Assembly (NCBI RefSeq): GCF_954871325.1
Contig: NC_088778.1
Location: 1,240,001-1,304,000, forward strand
DNA length: 64,000 nt
DNA from: Gordionus sp. m RMFG-2023
Taxonomy: Eukaryota; Nematomorpha; Gordioida; Chordodea; Parachordodidae
Direction of reading: 5' to 3'
Shown here piece after piece: positions 50,801-61,900 of the stretch. Below the pieces are notes generated by a model. The model was not told the DNA's origin and made no database searches. It saw only the letters and a program-made list of their open reading frames with translations. A program made the position numbers and the translations under genes. How positions within the stretch are numbered: the stretch's first letter is position 1; every line of letters starts with the position of its first letter.

Positions 50801-53800
50801 AAATCGTATTGGATGACGGTTAAAACTTTTATAAGTTTGTAAATAATAAATAACATAGACCTGTATGCCAGGCCCTAAGCCCGGGTCCGGGTACCAGGGC
50901 CGGGCCGTAGATAAATTTTTTAATACCCGGGCCGGGCCGGGTATTAAAAAATTTTTTTTTAAATACCCGGGTCAACCGTCAAATTTTTTGTTAAAAATTT
51001 ATACAACATGAATTATTATATTCGTCAATTAGATATGGTTATAATGATAATATAAGAGTTATGATTAATATAATGTTGGGTGAAAGTTAACACTAGCTAA
51101 CACTCATAGTATCCATTACATAATATAATTATAGTTTTCCTGCCATGGAATAAATACGCAAAGGGTGATAGGTAATAAAATACATCATTATATAATTATA
51201 TGTCATATTTTTTTATTAATTAAAATATCAGTTTAATTTTTTTTTTAATTCAAAATATTATTTACACAAATTTTTTTATAGTATCAATTTGTGTAATACA
51301 CTAAATATCTGTTTAGAATTTTAAAAAAAAAAAATTATGTAATATGTAGTGTTGTTAATCGACTCGTTTTGAGCCAATTTTTCAAAATGGCTAACTCACT
51401 ATTTTAACCCCAAAAGAATATCACGCGAGATTTTAAGATTTTGTTCATAGGAGGAACAAAGGGGTCTAGACATATAGTATCGAAATTTCGAGGCTCAGTC
51501 AATATTAACCGAGCCGTTTAGCAACATTAACTAATATGCTTGCTTATTAAACGATAATGCTCGCTGAGAATCATGATAAAATACCGAATAGGTGAATTTT
51601 TTGTATTTTTAAATCTGGGTCGAGCCGGGCCGGGCCGGGCCGTAAAAAAATTTTTGGAAAAAAAATCCGGACCGGGCCGTCTCTAGGTCTCTGATAAATA
51701 CAAAACAAACAATATAATATTACCAGTCTGCTGCGCGTGGGATGCTCGGGATATTTTGACGTCGGAGAAGTTTGTGTACACCAGCGAATTGCTGGGCTTG
51801 TGGGGCAATTTTTTGCTATCCACGTGGACATTTTCTTCGCCGTGATTGGCTAGCCCATCTCGCCCCTCTCTTTTTAAGCTAGCGACTCGGTTTGAGTAAC
51901 GAACCCGTTCCAATTCGTTCAGGTTAGCCATTATTTTCATGTCTTCGTTATCTTTATCATTCGTATTTTTTTTTTTGAAGTCGAGAGAAATGAGTAATAT
52001 CGAATAAGTTCAAGGAAAGAAAAAGCTCTAAAGAACGCAATACAGTGTCGTTAAACGTCTAGCATTGAGGCGGTTTTTTTTCCAAAGAGGTTCACTCAAT
52101 ATTTGAGCCAGAAAAAAATAATTTGCTCAAGCCGCCCCAAACTCTTGTGCCATCCGTGAGCAAAATCTCTAATAACCGGGTAAAAAATATCGAGTTAGCC
52201 GTTTTCAAAAAAATCGACTCGAGTCGAACCGTTTAACAACACCGGTTATAACTAACGTTTATAAATAATTAGTAATAATCCGAACCAGCTGAGAATTCAA
52301 TACTTTAAAAAAAATATTTTTTTAAGATTATAACCCTAAATAACATTATGTAAGCCCTAAAGATTTCGCTCATTAGCTGGCAGAAATGCTTGGACATCCT
52401 GTTCGCCAAACCTTGATGCTAAAATGATATTATTTTAGCCAGAATCTTAATCGGCCAGCTTAAATCCGGCTTTTTTAACAACACTAGGATCGGATTACCA
52501 AATATGGCGGTCCTGTCCTTTAGGCTTTAAAATGATAAGTTACTTACCAAAAAATAGGGGGGACATGTTTAAAGTATCAAAGTATTCTAATGTTTCTTTT
52601 ACTTCATATATTTTTTTTCTTATATTACGATTAATGGATTGCTATATCAATGGCATATAATAATACCTAGACTGACGAATGCATTCGTTAAAAGTTTACA
52701 TCGATGAAAAACAGCTGGGGACGCCATTTCGATTACCCATATCATTATTAAAAATTTCAAACGAGAGGCCAATTTATTGCTAAGACTGACGCAAACTTTA
52801 TTAAAAGAATTTTACCATATAGGTTTACCAAAATGGCGGATCCAGCTGATTTGCATTCAACGACGCTTCGAATGCAATTATTATATGTCATTTATATATA
52901 TATTTCTGAGAATATTATTTTCCGGTAACTTTATTTTTTTTATTAGAAAATTGATTGACAAAAGATAAACCCAAAATTAAAAGTAATCGACATGCGTCAG
53001 AGATAAAAAAAATAAATATATATATATTGATTGATGGATTTCTATATTATCGTATAGAAGAGATAAAAAGGGGGGGGGGGGGTAAAAAAATATATACAAG
53101 GAAGCAGTGGGACAAATGAACATTTTTTTAATGTCGTTCAGAAACATTTTTTAAAAAAAAAGGATCAAAACAGTGATTGTCATCATCTTCCCTCTAAATA
53201 ACGACAGGTGAAGTCGTCATTCACTCCGGATCGAAACGTCAATTAAAATTAGGAATTTTCGGTGATCTTAATATCGATCAAGAAATATGGTATTAGCGGC
53301 ATCCTCTAATTTAAAAAAAAATTAATTACCATCTTTATTTTTTATGGTTTCGGCGGATGTTTTAACGTTAGGGTCTACGAGCTTCTGCTGGGATTCGTTA
53401 TCCGTTTTCACCATAACTCCGGGCATTTTGCGGCCCCTGAAATGGTTATCCGTCAGCGATTTAACGACATCTAGAACGAGAGACTTGGGTTTTACCAGAT
53501 CAACCTGAAAAGAATAATAATAGCAATAACTAAGAATTATGATAAGGTTAATAAGAATGGTTTAAATTTTTAGTCATCCGCCACGCTTTTTAGCCAGTCG
53601 CCATGGTCTGAGAGTTTAAAAGCCTCCCTTAGTTTTCGACAATCTCCATCTAACCAATTTTTTTTATTTTTAAAAAGATTTTATAAAAAATTTTGTTCTA
53701 TCATATAAACACTAGGGATGTCGTCACTTAGCAAATTTAAACGAGAATTTTGAAACCGGAAATAATCCCCTTCAAATCTCTACCGGAATTTCTAGATTCC

Positions 53801-56800
53801 CTTTCCAAAATTTCCTAGGAAACGGTTCCTAAAAAAGGACAAATTGTGTGATTAATTTTAGAAAGATTTATTTTAACGTTTTAACTAACCTTTTAGACTG
53901 TTTTTATTTATTTGTTTATTAACGGAGTTTAGGATTCTGGTCAAACTCCAGGAAAATTTCCTATAACAGCTGATTAAATTTTTTTATTGGTCTAGAATCA
54001 CCTGATCTGTCATATTTGACAGCGTTAATCATATTTAATATACGACGACCCTAACCCAGCCCTTAATCACACTCCTTATTTCCGGTTTCAGTTACCTATT
54101 TAAAATTTTTTTTAAATGCTTCATCCAATTAAAAAAATTAGCTTCAGACGATCATCTCTTGAGTTGAGCTATCCACCAGTTTAGAACGGGAATAATAACC
54201 GGAAGCCCTATGATAAATCTGGGATAAACTAAATCTCTTTTTAAAACAGGTGATGGTTGCGCTACCGCTAGCGCTGATAGTTTGTCTGAGCGTTAGCTTC
54301 GACGTATCAATGGGAGTTCAAAAAAAATATATATATTTCTTCTATGAGGAAGGAAATTAAATATAAAAATTTTATCAACTATGGGATCTTATAGTGTACA
54401 CAAATTGAGCGTTTACGTTATGCCATAATTTTTTAATAAAAAAAACGTAACGTGTCCCTTGTTTAAATTGAGGTTGTCTTTAATATCCGTCGATTCGAAA
54501 TTTTGAATAAGTTCTAAAAAAAAATGATATGTCTTCGAAAATTATAATTATCGTCTGCGTTCTTATTTCTTTTAATTTCTAAATATTCCCTTTTTTTAGG
54601 ATTATAAGTAAGTTTATTTATTTATATAACATTTTAAATAAGTAATAAAAATATGTTTTCGTCTGCCTTCTTATTACTTTTAATTTCTAAATATTCCTTT
54701 TTTTTATAAGTAAGTTTATATTTATATAACATTTTAAATAAGTTCTAAAAAATATATTATCGTCTGCCTTCTTATTTCTTTTAATGTTCTAAATATTCCA
54801 TTTTTAGGATTAAAAAGTAAGTTTATTTATATTACATTTTAATTAAGTTCTAAAAATATATTATCGTCTGCCTTATTATTTCTTTTAATTTCTAAATTTA
54901 AAATTATAAGTAAGTTTATTTATTTATATAACATTTTAAATAAGTTCTAAAAATATATTTTCGTCTGCCTTCTTATTTCTTTTAATTTCTAAATATTCCA
55001 TTTTTAGGATTAAAAAGTAAGTTTATTTATATGACATTTTATATAATATTACAAAGCGAGGAATAAAAAAAAGGTATTGAACAAAGGAAAACAAGTTTGC
55101 GTTTTTCTTTAACGGTTGCTAACGCCAAACGGTAATTTTACCAATTTGAGCGAGGCCAGCTGTAATGCATTCTTGGCGCGCAAGCGCGGCGTTTGAAACG
55201 CTCAATTTGTGCGCACTATTATAACAAACAACAACAAACAAAAAAGGAAGTGAAGAAAAATAGTATACGGAGAACGGGCAGCATATTCCAAATCCGTAGC
55301 AGGAATGCTGTGAGAGAGCATTGCCGCAAAAATTGACAGGATTGCAACATCATTGCAAGGCTATATTTAAAAATCTGGAGACATATGGAGGAGGGAGAGG
55401 TGACAAAATGATGGTGATGATACAAAAGCTCAGCATCGAGCCCGAAAAAGTATTTAGAAAATAACTTAAAGATGTAGCAATATATTGGATGATAAATATG
55501 TTTAAATTCGAGGGAAGGTGGAGGGGGTTGGAGAAATTGGGTGTGTAATTGAGACTGGCAACAATACCAATATTTTCCCGGTTTTCAAAACCGATAAGAA
55601 TAAAAATCGGATATCAAAAACCGATTATCCATGAGTGTGCCAATAATGATAGATAAATCAATCCAATCCAATTGGTTTATAAGCACAATAAATGAACAAG
55701 GCGAGGGACGATTATCCAACTTACACTCCCCTTTTTTTATTAGATGGTTTGGGCATGCGTAAAGTAAGGAGACAAAAGATGACTGGGTAAAGAGATGCGC
55801 CTCGATGGAAGTAAGAGGATCAAGACCTAGAGGAAAGTCCAAGATGACGTGGATAAGGGTGATAGCGGCGGATATGAGAAAAAAAAATCTTACAAATATC
55901 GATTCTCAGGGCCGTCAAAAAATGGAAAAATAAAAATGGGAGGGAATACTGGGTAAACCTGAAAATCGCCATTAATCCGAAAAGAAGAAGATTTTCTGCC
56001 CAATTCAGGACGGGTTCGGGACCTAAATTTTTTTAAAAATAATTTGAGCACACTAAGGACGCGCCGATATTTTTTAACGGATATCGGTTCGAGCCGATAT
56101 TTCATCTTTTTTAAACATCGGTTACCGGATATAAAGATCCGATCCTATAAAAATGGCGTCTTAATATAAAAAAAAATTCAGCTCAAATTATTAAATAAAT
56201 AGGTGATTTATCAATAAAAAATATTTTACACGCTTTTAGATATCACGAACACAAACTATTATAATGATACCTAGACTGACGATACATTCATTAAAAGTGT
56301 ACATCAATGAAAAACAGCTGGGGACGCCATTTTTGGTTACCCGTATCATTATTAAAAACATTAAACGAGGGATCAATTTATTCCCATGTCTGAAGCCAAC
56401 TTTATTAAAGAATTGCTTGATCATCGAGATGACAAGGAAGCAAGTTATCAATTTAATAGTAGTTTTTAACCATGAGAATAATTATCATATGGGTTTACCA
56501 AAATGGCGGATCCAGCTGATTTGCATCAACGAAGCTTTCAAATGCATTATTATGAATGCAACGTCAGTCTAGGTATTATTATATGTCATTGGTTATGGAA
56601 TAATTAAATTGTAAATGTTATACTATTAAAAAGTATATGAGAGATGCGTAGATTGCATGTAAGTGACGCAAAAATCGCTTCATTTAAACACATTTTTAAA
56701 GATGGTCAACTCAGTATTTTAGCCACGAAAATCCGCTGATAAATGTCAGAACCTTTGAGCCATCTATGAGCCAAAAATCTTCAGGCTCGAGTAATATTTT

Positions 56801-58952
56801 TCTGGATAAAATACCGATCGGCTCAGATGGAGCGATTTCGCAACACGCTCGCTAGATGTATACATTAAAAATTTAAAAGAATTAGCATGTTTACAGAATA
56901 CAATATCGGTTCGGTATTCGGCCGATTCATTTAATATCCGTAATGTCGGATCGCCCTCTAAAAAGTGGTATAGGTATACATCCCTAAAAAAAATACTACG
57001 AAAATTCTCTTCTAATCAAGCTTCAACTTGTTGATAATTTGGTTCGATAATGATTTATATAATACATAATTCTTAAAAAACATGTGTTCATTTGAAACGA
57101 TGTACCTTATTTAGGACTAAAATCGATGGTTTTGATCGATGTTCCTGGAGGATATCTAGAGTTATGCGATCTAACGAATGTCTCGTCCAAAAGTTATTGG
57201 CATCCACTACTACACAAACTACAAAATTGTAATATTATAAGAACCCATATGAATCAAAATTATCAACAAAATTGTAAAAATTTTTAAATTTAAAATGCAT
57301 TCCTTTAAATTTATGTTTGTGTAAAAATAAATATAAACAACTTATTGGGAGTTGTATAAATAATTTGGTAAGTGTTTCAACTATTTGGTAAGTGATTTAA
57401 CTATTTTGGTAAGTGTTTCAACATTTTTGATAAGTTATTGATTACTTTTTAAGTATTTTTTTAATGACTTTTGATAAGTATTTTTTTAATTTTGTATTAA
57501 GTTGTGCAATTTAAAACTGCAGATATCAAAGATTGCTAGCAAAAAAAAATTATCTAAAATATATTCTATTAATTAAAGTTCTAATATATTTTATTATAAA
57601 AAATATATAAACAAGTCATTTAAAAATTTAAATATAATGTATTTTAAATTATAGTTTTAAATAATTATGATAAATATATATGAATTAGGAAATTTGGTAT
57701 ATAAATGAGTGAGGGTAACTTTATAAACTATGTCATATTATGAACTAACAGTGATCTCATTTTTTGTAATATTTTATATATGGTTTAAATTCCAATATGG
57801 GTTCGATGCAGCTACAAATGCTTCGATAAATTGCAAATGTTGCAAATATTCATTTATATATGCTATTAAAGTAAGTTCAGATTCTCCTTCAATTTTGGTC
57901 CATATTTTATAAATACTGCCCAAACATTCGCATATTTAGATTTATTTATTGCTGGATAAAAAAAATAACTGGCAATTTTTAATAGCTGAGCAAATTATCT
58001 GCATCGTAAATTGGCAAAAATATATAATAATTTCTATTTTATAAATCTAATGTATTTTTCCTATAAATAAAATTTGAATTAAATGTCATAATCATTTGTT
58101 CAAGTTACTGATATCTCCCTGTTTGGCTGCAAAATGTGGGAATGATGCCATATCTATTTCCAGGTTATGCCTACAAGAATATATTTTTTTTAAATTAAAA
58201 ATTGTGTATCTATTTATTACTTTTGACAATGTTTCTTATCAACAAGTCCAGGTGTGTCAAAATAAATCTGCATAATGTGCATTAAATATACATTTTCAAA
58301 ATTAATATAAATTTTCTAAAGCATTACTATTTGTTTGTTTTCTTCTGTGAATGTAGATATTATGTTTTTTCTGGTTGTGTGAACTTTTGATGATACTGAA
58401 GAAATCTTTTATTTAAAAAGTGTAACATTAAATTTTAAATCAAATTATTAACATTACATCAAGAATAAAATAAAAATTAAACTAAAATATTAATACTTAT
58501 GTAAAGCTTTAATATCAAATAAAATTTGCATAATAATAAATGGTTAAAAATGCATAGTGCATTTTATTATAATAAAATACTAATTAACCATAATTGTGGT
58601 AAAAAAAAAGTTTATAATTATATATCAAATACCCTCCATTGCATAAGACTGTTAATTAAAGTAGATTTTCCAGAATTAGGCAAGCCTATAATAGTGACTT
58701 TTATTGTTTTAGCATTCTCTAAATTTTGTGGGGATAATAGTTTTAGTTGATTCTGTTCATCTGAAAAGAGATGGCATGTCGTATGTGAAAAATATTTATA
58801 CCTTTTGTTCTGCCAATATTGCGTTGTAAAATTGATTCATATAGAGGTTCGGGTGACGGGCTTGTTGAAAAGCATTGTATAAAGGTGTTTAATTTACCAT
58901 CTAAAATGTTAACACGAGAAAACGAGCATTTAAGCAGTTTTTTTAAAAGCAT
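41851..58952 (-). CDS. ERAL1: ERAL1, mitochondrial Era-like GTPase with KH domain
   Basis: Era-family GTPase; in animals ERAL1 binds 12S rRNA and chaperones assembly of the small mitochondrial ribosomal subunit. Twelve exons join in phase: 58802-58952, 58633-58760, 58328-58405, 58221-58267, 58109-58170, 57106-57218, 53330-53504, 51724-51951, 46507-46643, 43977-44126, 43742-43822, 41851-41976. They give 491 aa (human 437). The basic start MLLKKLLKCSFSR fits a mitochondrial presequence. GTPase motifs: G1 GLPNSGKST (76-84), G2 in KVHTTR (100-105), G3 DTPG (123-126), G4 NKVD (192-195), G5-like ISSID near 361-365. Then come EYLLSAAPAKPWTY, IKCPKQNLI, and a C-terminal KH domain with the GPKG loop (455-458) followed by ERIKGISQ. 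The segment between G4 and G5 (about 215-345) is longer than usual and looks unstructured. All key residues are present. Introns 6-9 are 1.4-5.1 kb or more by my exon limits and full of mobile elements. The exon 8 and exon 10 acceptors (AAAG) have weak pyrimidine tracts but keep the frame. Confidence 0.96.
43241..43251. repeat. Poly-G tract
   Basis: A short uninterrupted G run inside ERAL1 intron 11. A comparable G run occurs near 53070-53082, and C runs occur at 4613-4641. These are simple repeats with no evident role. Confidence 0.7.
44290..44660 (+). mobile_element. Gypsy-type (Ty3) gag fossil, plus-oriented piece
   Basis: The translated piece carries the gag capsid-like signature ETIAQYAKGLVEIAYNCG, characteristic of Ty3/gypsy Gag. 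It is a broken fragment in ERAL1 intron 9 with no polymerase region nearby. Its relative at 45050-45480 lies in the opposite orientation, so the two come from separate insertions or an inverted rearrangement. Confidence 0.7.
44830..44996. mobile_element. Family A MITE between the two gag fossils
   Basis: It contains ATGGCTAACTCAATATTTCA, GAAAATTATTACGCAA, AGAAGGAACAGATGTC and AATCTCGGAGCTTAGGCAAT in family order. It ends GGCTGCTTAACAAAACTA. The left terminus is worn. Confidence 0.65.
45050..45480 (-). mobile_element. Gypsy-type (Ty3) gag fossil, minus-oriented piece
   Basis: It encodes a start MAAPPNEARYRLRNR and the gag signature ESIAQYAALVEIAHNCG, close to the plus-oriented piece at 44290. 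It is a broken fragment. The higher-GC sequence upstream of it on its own strand (about 45480-46450) may belong to the same element, but I could not identify terminal repeats. Confidence 0.7.
46665..46820. mobile_element. Family B MITE copy 2, next to ERAL1 exon 9
   Basis: 156 bp, ends CAGTGTTGTTAAG...TTTAACAACTCTG, with a perfect 8-bp duplication ATAAATGG (46657-46664 and 46821-46828). It closely matches the copy at 29987, with the same array of TATCTAGATA-like palindromes. One end lies only 21 bp from the 3' splice site of ERAL1 exon 9 (46643). Confidence 0.92.
48112..48565 (+). pseudogene. Helitron Rep N-terminal fragment, forward copy
   Basis: It reads DFMKNIRSYNSAIAF, then GSGPYCFKVHGQVYH, then, after a change of frame, HLDQLIRQINPYAISFKTLG. 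This is the conserved Helitron-like N-terminal region that precedes the Rep domain. It is interrupted by frame breaks and ends at the palindrome centre. Confidence 0.85.
48566..49200 (-). pseudogene. Helitron Rep N-terminal fragment, reverse copy
   Basis: Same region as the forward copy but reaching further: YNSAIAFAFTS-like start, GGPYCFKVHWQIYH, HLDQLIRQINPSAISFKTLG, then YNLPSMDDVAMIFNDEDGE and SPNLDPMVYPILSPHGEHGW. The last motif is the hallmark block just before the Rep catalytic domain. The copy has frame breaks and is not functional. Confidence 0.87.
50063..50199. mobile_element. Family B MITE copy 3
   Basis: It starts CAGAGTTGGTATCTAG (a few bases of the terminal repeat are missing) and ends TTTTAACAACTCCG. 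It carries the same internal ATCTAGAT array and is flanked by ATATATAT on both sides. It abuts the outer end of the Helitron palindrome in ERAL1 intron 8. Confidence 0.85.
50352..50579. mobile_element. Family A MITE, full length
   Basis: 228 bp, the best-defined family A copy. Ends TAGTGTTGTTGAACGGCTCG and, in reverse complement, CAGTGTCGTTTAAACGGCTC. The flanks GTTCTAAG (50344-50351) and GTTTTAAG (50580-50587) agree at 7 of 8, an aged hAT-type duplication. Inner blocks GAGCCGAT and CGACTAACTC recur inverted near the right end (GAGTTAGCCG, CGGCTC). Confidence 0.88.
50854..51693. mobile_element. Family C MITE beside ERAL1 exon 8, host of a nested family A copy
   Basis: Ends CATAGACCTGTATG and, in reverse complement, CAGAGACCTAGAGACGG. 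The flanks ATAAATAA (50846-50853) and ATAAATAC (51694-51701) agree at 7 of 8. GGGCCGGGCCG clusters lie at both ends around an A/T core. A family A element is inserted inside. The right end lies about 30 bp from the exon 8 boundary (51724). Confidence 0.8.
51347..51530. mobile_element. Family A MITE nested in the family C element
   Basis: It starts TAGTGTTGTTAATCGACTCG and ends near GAGCCGTTTAGCAACATTAA. The flanks GTAATATG (51339-51346) and CTAATATG (51531-51538) agree at 7 of 8. The nesting shows family A was active after this family C insertion. Confidence 0.8.
52043..52244. mobile_element. Family A MITE
   Basis: Ends CAGTGTCGTTAAACGTC and, in reverse complement, CGGTGTTGTTAAACGGTTCG. The interior carries GGTTCACTCAATATTTGAGC and ATATCGAGTTAGCCG. 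No target duplication could be recognised. ERAL1 intron 7. Confidence 0.75.
52300..52492. mobile_element. Family A MITE, divergent
   Basis: The family interior is recognisable (CATTATGTAAGCCCTAAAGA, TTTCGCTCATTAGCTGG, TGGACATCCTGTTCG). The right end CCGGCTTTTTTAACAACACTA is present. The left end is lost or diverged. Confidence 0.55.
52647..52893. mobile_element. Family E long-inverted-repeat MITE, shortened
   Basis: It starts TCAATGGCATATAATAATAC, with CTAGACTGACGAATGCATTC just inside. It has the inner blocks ACAGCTGGGGACGCCATTTC and CCAAAATGGCGGATCCAGCT and ends ATTATTATATGTCATT. Its interior is shorter than in the other two copies. ERAL1 intron 7. Confidence 0.75.
54392..55218. mobile_element. 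Family D MITE with five-unit internal array
   Basis: Ends TAGTGTACACAAATTGAGCG and, in reverse complement, TAGTGCGCACAAATTGAGCG. A tandem array of five units fills the middle (listed separately). Outside the array it matches the shorter copy at 15724-16122. ERAL1 intron 6. No coding content. Confidence 0.8.
54551..55050. repeat. Five-copy tandem array, units of 97-108 bp
   Basis: Units start with TCGTCTGC at 54551, 54659, 54761, 54864 and 54961. Most contain TTTCTTTTAATTTCTAAAT, then a TTTTTAGGATTATAAGTAAG-like block. The related element at 15.7 kb has a single unit, so the array expanded within this copy. Confidence 0.88.
55735..55960 (+). pseudogene. LINE reverse-transcriptase C-terminal tail
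   Basis: Plus-strand sequence reads RWFGHA, then in an adjoining frame DDWVKRCASMEVRGSRPRGK followed by MTWIRVIAADMRKKNLTNID. The RWFGHV...GSRPRGRPRKTW...DL pattern is the conserved C-terminal end of many non-LTR retrotransposon ORF2 proteins. The rest of the polymerase is absent, so this is a broken fragment, antisense to ERAL1 in intron 6. The clade cannot be fixed from so little. Confidence 0.75.
56257..56592. mobile_element. Family E long-inverted-repeat MITE
   Basis: The best-preserved copy of the family in this window. ACCTAGACTGACG at the left mirrors CGTCAGTCTAGGT at the right. Inner ACAGCTGGGGACGCCATTTT pairs with CCAAAATGGCGGATCCAGCT. The right end is ATTATTATATGTCATT. ERAL1 intron 6. 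Confidence 0.82.
56680..56850. mobile_element. Family A MITE, divergent
   Basis: The interior shows GATGGTCAACTCAGTATTTT, GAGCCATCTATGAGCC and TTTTTCTGGATAAAATACCG in family order. The terminal repeats are worn (ATCGCTTCATTTAAAC, GCGATTTCGCAACAC). ERAL1 intron 6. Confidence 0.6.
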
Positions 58953-61900
58953 ATGTTTAAACCGAATTCAATAAAAGTGGTTAGGCGGGGTTTAAAATAT
59001 CAATACATTTTATTCAAAATTTAAAGGTAATATTTTCACCAGTTGTTAAAATAAATTGTTTTTCTTTTTTGCCTTACATAAATATTACACTACTATATTA
59101 TACATATACTACATTATTTTTTTTCAAAAATTCCGCACTGAAATTAAAAAAAATTTTTTAATTCAAGCTTTATAATTATATCCTTGGCTTAATTAGGGAT
59201 ATTTTATGTAGAAAATTTTATAAACAATCCTAATATATTAATTTATTAAATCTTCGACAAATATTAATTTTTTTATAATCGCCTTTTTTTAAGTTTAAAC
59301 TTTTTATCCTTTTCTATATTATCATATTTTATTATACCTTTGAAAATGATTTAAATTTAATATTTTATTCGATTTAAATATTTCTAGTTGTAGTCCTTAA
59401 ATTTGCGGCAGGGGCACGTTTTAACTCTAAAAAAAATGTTATGGTTATGTTAAAATGGGCAAAAAACGGTAAATTTTTGTTTTAATAATTTGAAGCAATT
59501 TTTTTTTTGAAAATTTTTATTGTTTTAATAGAATCTTTACATACTTAATATCAAATGGCGATTTAGAAAGATATATAAAAATTGAAATATAATGCAAAAA
59601 AATATCTTGCATAAAAAATGACGTAATTTTTCCCAAATGCATTTATTTTATAATTACAGTGAAACGAGTGTCATTATTAAAAAAATAAAAGGGGCTAAAC
59701 AAAATAAGATTTTATTTTAATTTAATACATATTGAAATTAAATATGGACAATAATTTATTTATGATTAATCGTCACGTTTAAATAATAAAAACAAATTAT
59801 GTTGTAAATATATAATGTGAGATGAAAAATTAAAAAAATATTTTGATCTTCTTTGAGAATGCTCGAGTAAGATTTTTGATAAAATTTTATCTGAAATTCT
59901 AAATCATGTTTTGTAAAAAGGATTTTTAACATTCGAAAATATTTTAGAATTCTTAAATGTAATCCATTTTGTAATTTTGTATCCATTTATTTCGATAATT
60001 AATTTATAAAAAGTAATTAGAGTATATTGCTTTATGATGGTGAAAAATTAAAAGATTTGTGGAATATAAAAAATAAATAAAATATTTTTGGATATATATA
60101 TATAAAAGTTTTATTACATCAGTCAATCTGAGGATTGGTTGATTTGGGAGGAATACGTTATGAGGTAAATAAGAAAGGTTTTCTAGATATGTTTTTATTA
60201 ATGTATGATTTTGTTATTGCTAATGGGTTTTGGAGCACCCTGCTTGGTTTGGTTTTAAGTCTAGCATATATTTTCATATACAATTAATATGAACCCTAAT
60301 AATAAGATTATTCGATTTAATTCATATTTTTGTAAGTATAATCTATTGAAATAAAATTTTATGTTCTCATTTGGGTGGCATTATTGCAAATTAATTAGAA
60401 TCCTTTATTTGAAAATGAATAACAGAGTATGGATAGGTGCTATCAAGATCTAGCATACCCAATACAGATTTATTGTATTTAGGCGCTTCCCTGATGACAT
60501 TATACAATTTCATCGATGTTGACCAATCATTAGAATAAGAATGTATAAAATATCAGGTCTAGATGATAATTTGCTTTTGTAGTATATTTACATTTATTTA
60601 TTTTGCCCAAACAAAAAAATGTTTATCATTTTTAACTATTTTCGTAAAAATAATCTTTTTTAAAGTTTAAAAATATAATTTAAAAAAATACAAAATAATA
60701 CAATAATATTTAAATTTTAACATTATCTAGCAAGGTATCATTTTTGTTAAATTTTAAATTGTAAATTAACTTTTTTTGCGTCGATATTAAATAATTAATT
60801 AAACGAATATAAAATTCAACTGATTAATATCCACTAACTAAATAATATACAAAATAAATAAAATAAATTTTATTTTTAATTTAATTACTAACCAGAATGA
60901 TTATGTTCCTCATCATCTCTTGATGCATTAAATTAAGATTTCCATCATAATTGTGAGCTCGTGAATTATCAATTTTTCATCGCCACCCTAATGTGTTTGT
61001 TGGGGAAGATTCTTTGATCTACATATATTAAATATACCTACATTTTAAAAATAATGATATACCTCTATCATGTGACGTTGTTAAACTGCTCGATCTAGCC
61101 ATTTTGAATTAAGATTTTTTTTCCCCCCAGCAGCCTCGAGATTTCATTGATACATGTTCAAACATATCTACCCTCGATAAGTAAAATATCCATGCCTGAA
61201 GCAATTTTTATTGCCCCCCCCCAAAAAAAAAATTGTTAAGTTAGCCATTCCACACTACTCATACATTATATATGCATTTTTTAAATACGGTTACATTTTT
61301 ATTTAATGGTCCTCCATTTATGGGTAAAAGAGATTTTTTAAAACCATATTTATTTACTTATTTAATAAAAATAATACTTATAATACTTAAATTTAAAACC
61401 GTTTGATTTGGGAGATCTAATCTTGCCCACGTGACATTGGCAGCGCGCGAAGTCAAATAAATAAAAATTTAAACTTTGGTCTCACCCAAAGTCTTTTATG
61501 TATTATTGCTGACTTAACCATTCGATCCTTAAATTTATTTTGGACGGTATATTGAATAATTTATTTTCATTACTAATTTCGTACTTGAATAATATCTAAT
61601 ATTTACTATAAAATTTCTTAGGGCCTAAATTCTAGAAATATTTAGCTTCAAATATATATTTATCAAAAAGTAAAAATTTATATAATTTATACAATTTATT
61701 TGATTTTAATAATTTATTGATCGATTTTAATTTTATAAATATTTAATAAGGTATTAAAAAAAAAAATATATATATATATGGAAAAAAAAATATTAAAAAA
61801 AAATAAATTAATTTTTGTTAATGGTGAATAGAAAAAAAAATAACAATTAATACTTTTTTAAAAATATGAAAATTTTAAATTTTTTTTATTTACTTTTAAT

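Noticed and set aside
54150-54190. Second tRNA-like D-arm phrase (GGTGGATAGCTCAACTC on the minus strand)
   Set aside because: No T-arm or acceptor stem follows.
57730-57960. Possible extra coding sequence in ERAL1 intron 5 or an unknown element (minus strand, KSKYANVWAVF and ELTLIAYINEYLQHL in different frames)
   Set aside because: ERAL1 is complete and in phase without it, and the two phrases are out of frame with each other. I could not match them to a family, so no feature was called.
59756-59986. 76-codon minus-strand frame upstream of ERAL1
   Set aside because: Lys/Ile/Phe/Tyr-rich, as expected from A/T-rich non-coding DNA, with no recognisable family.
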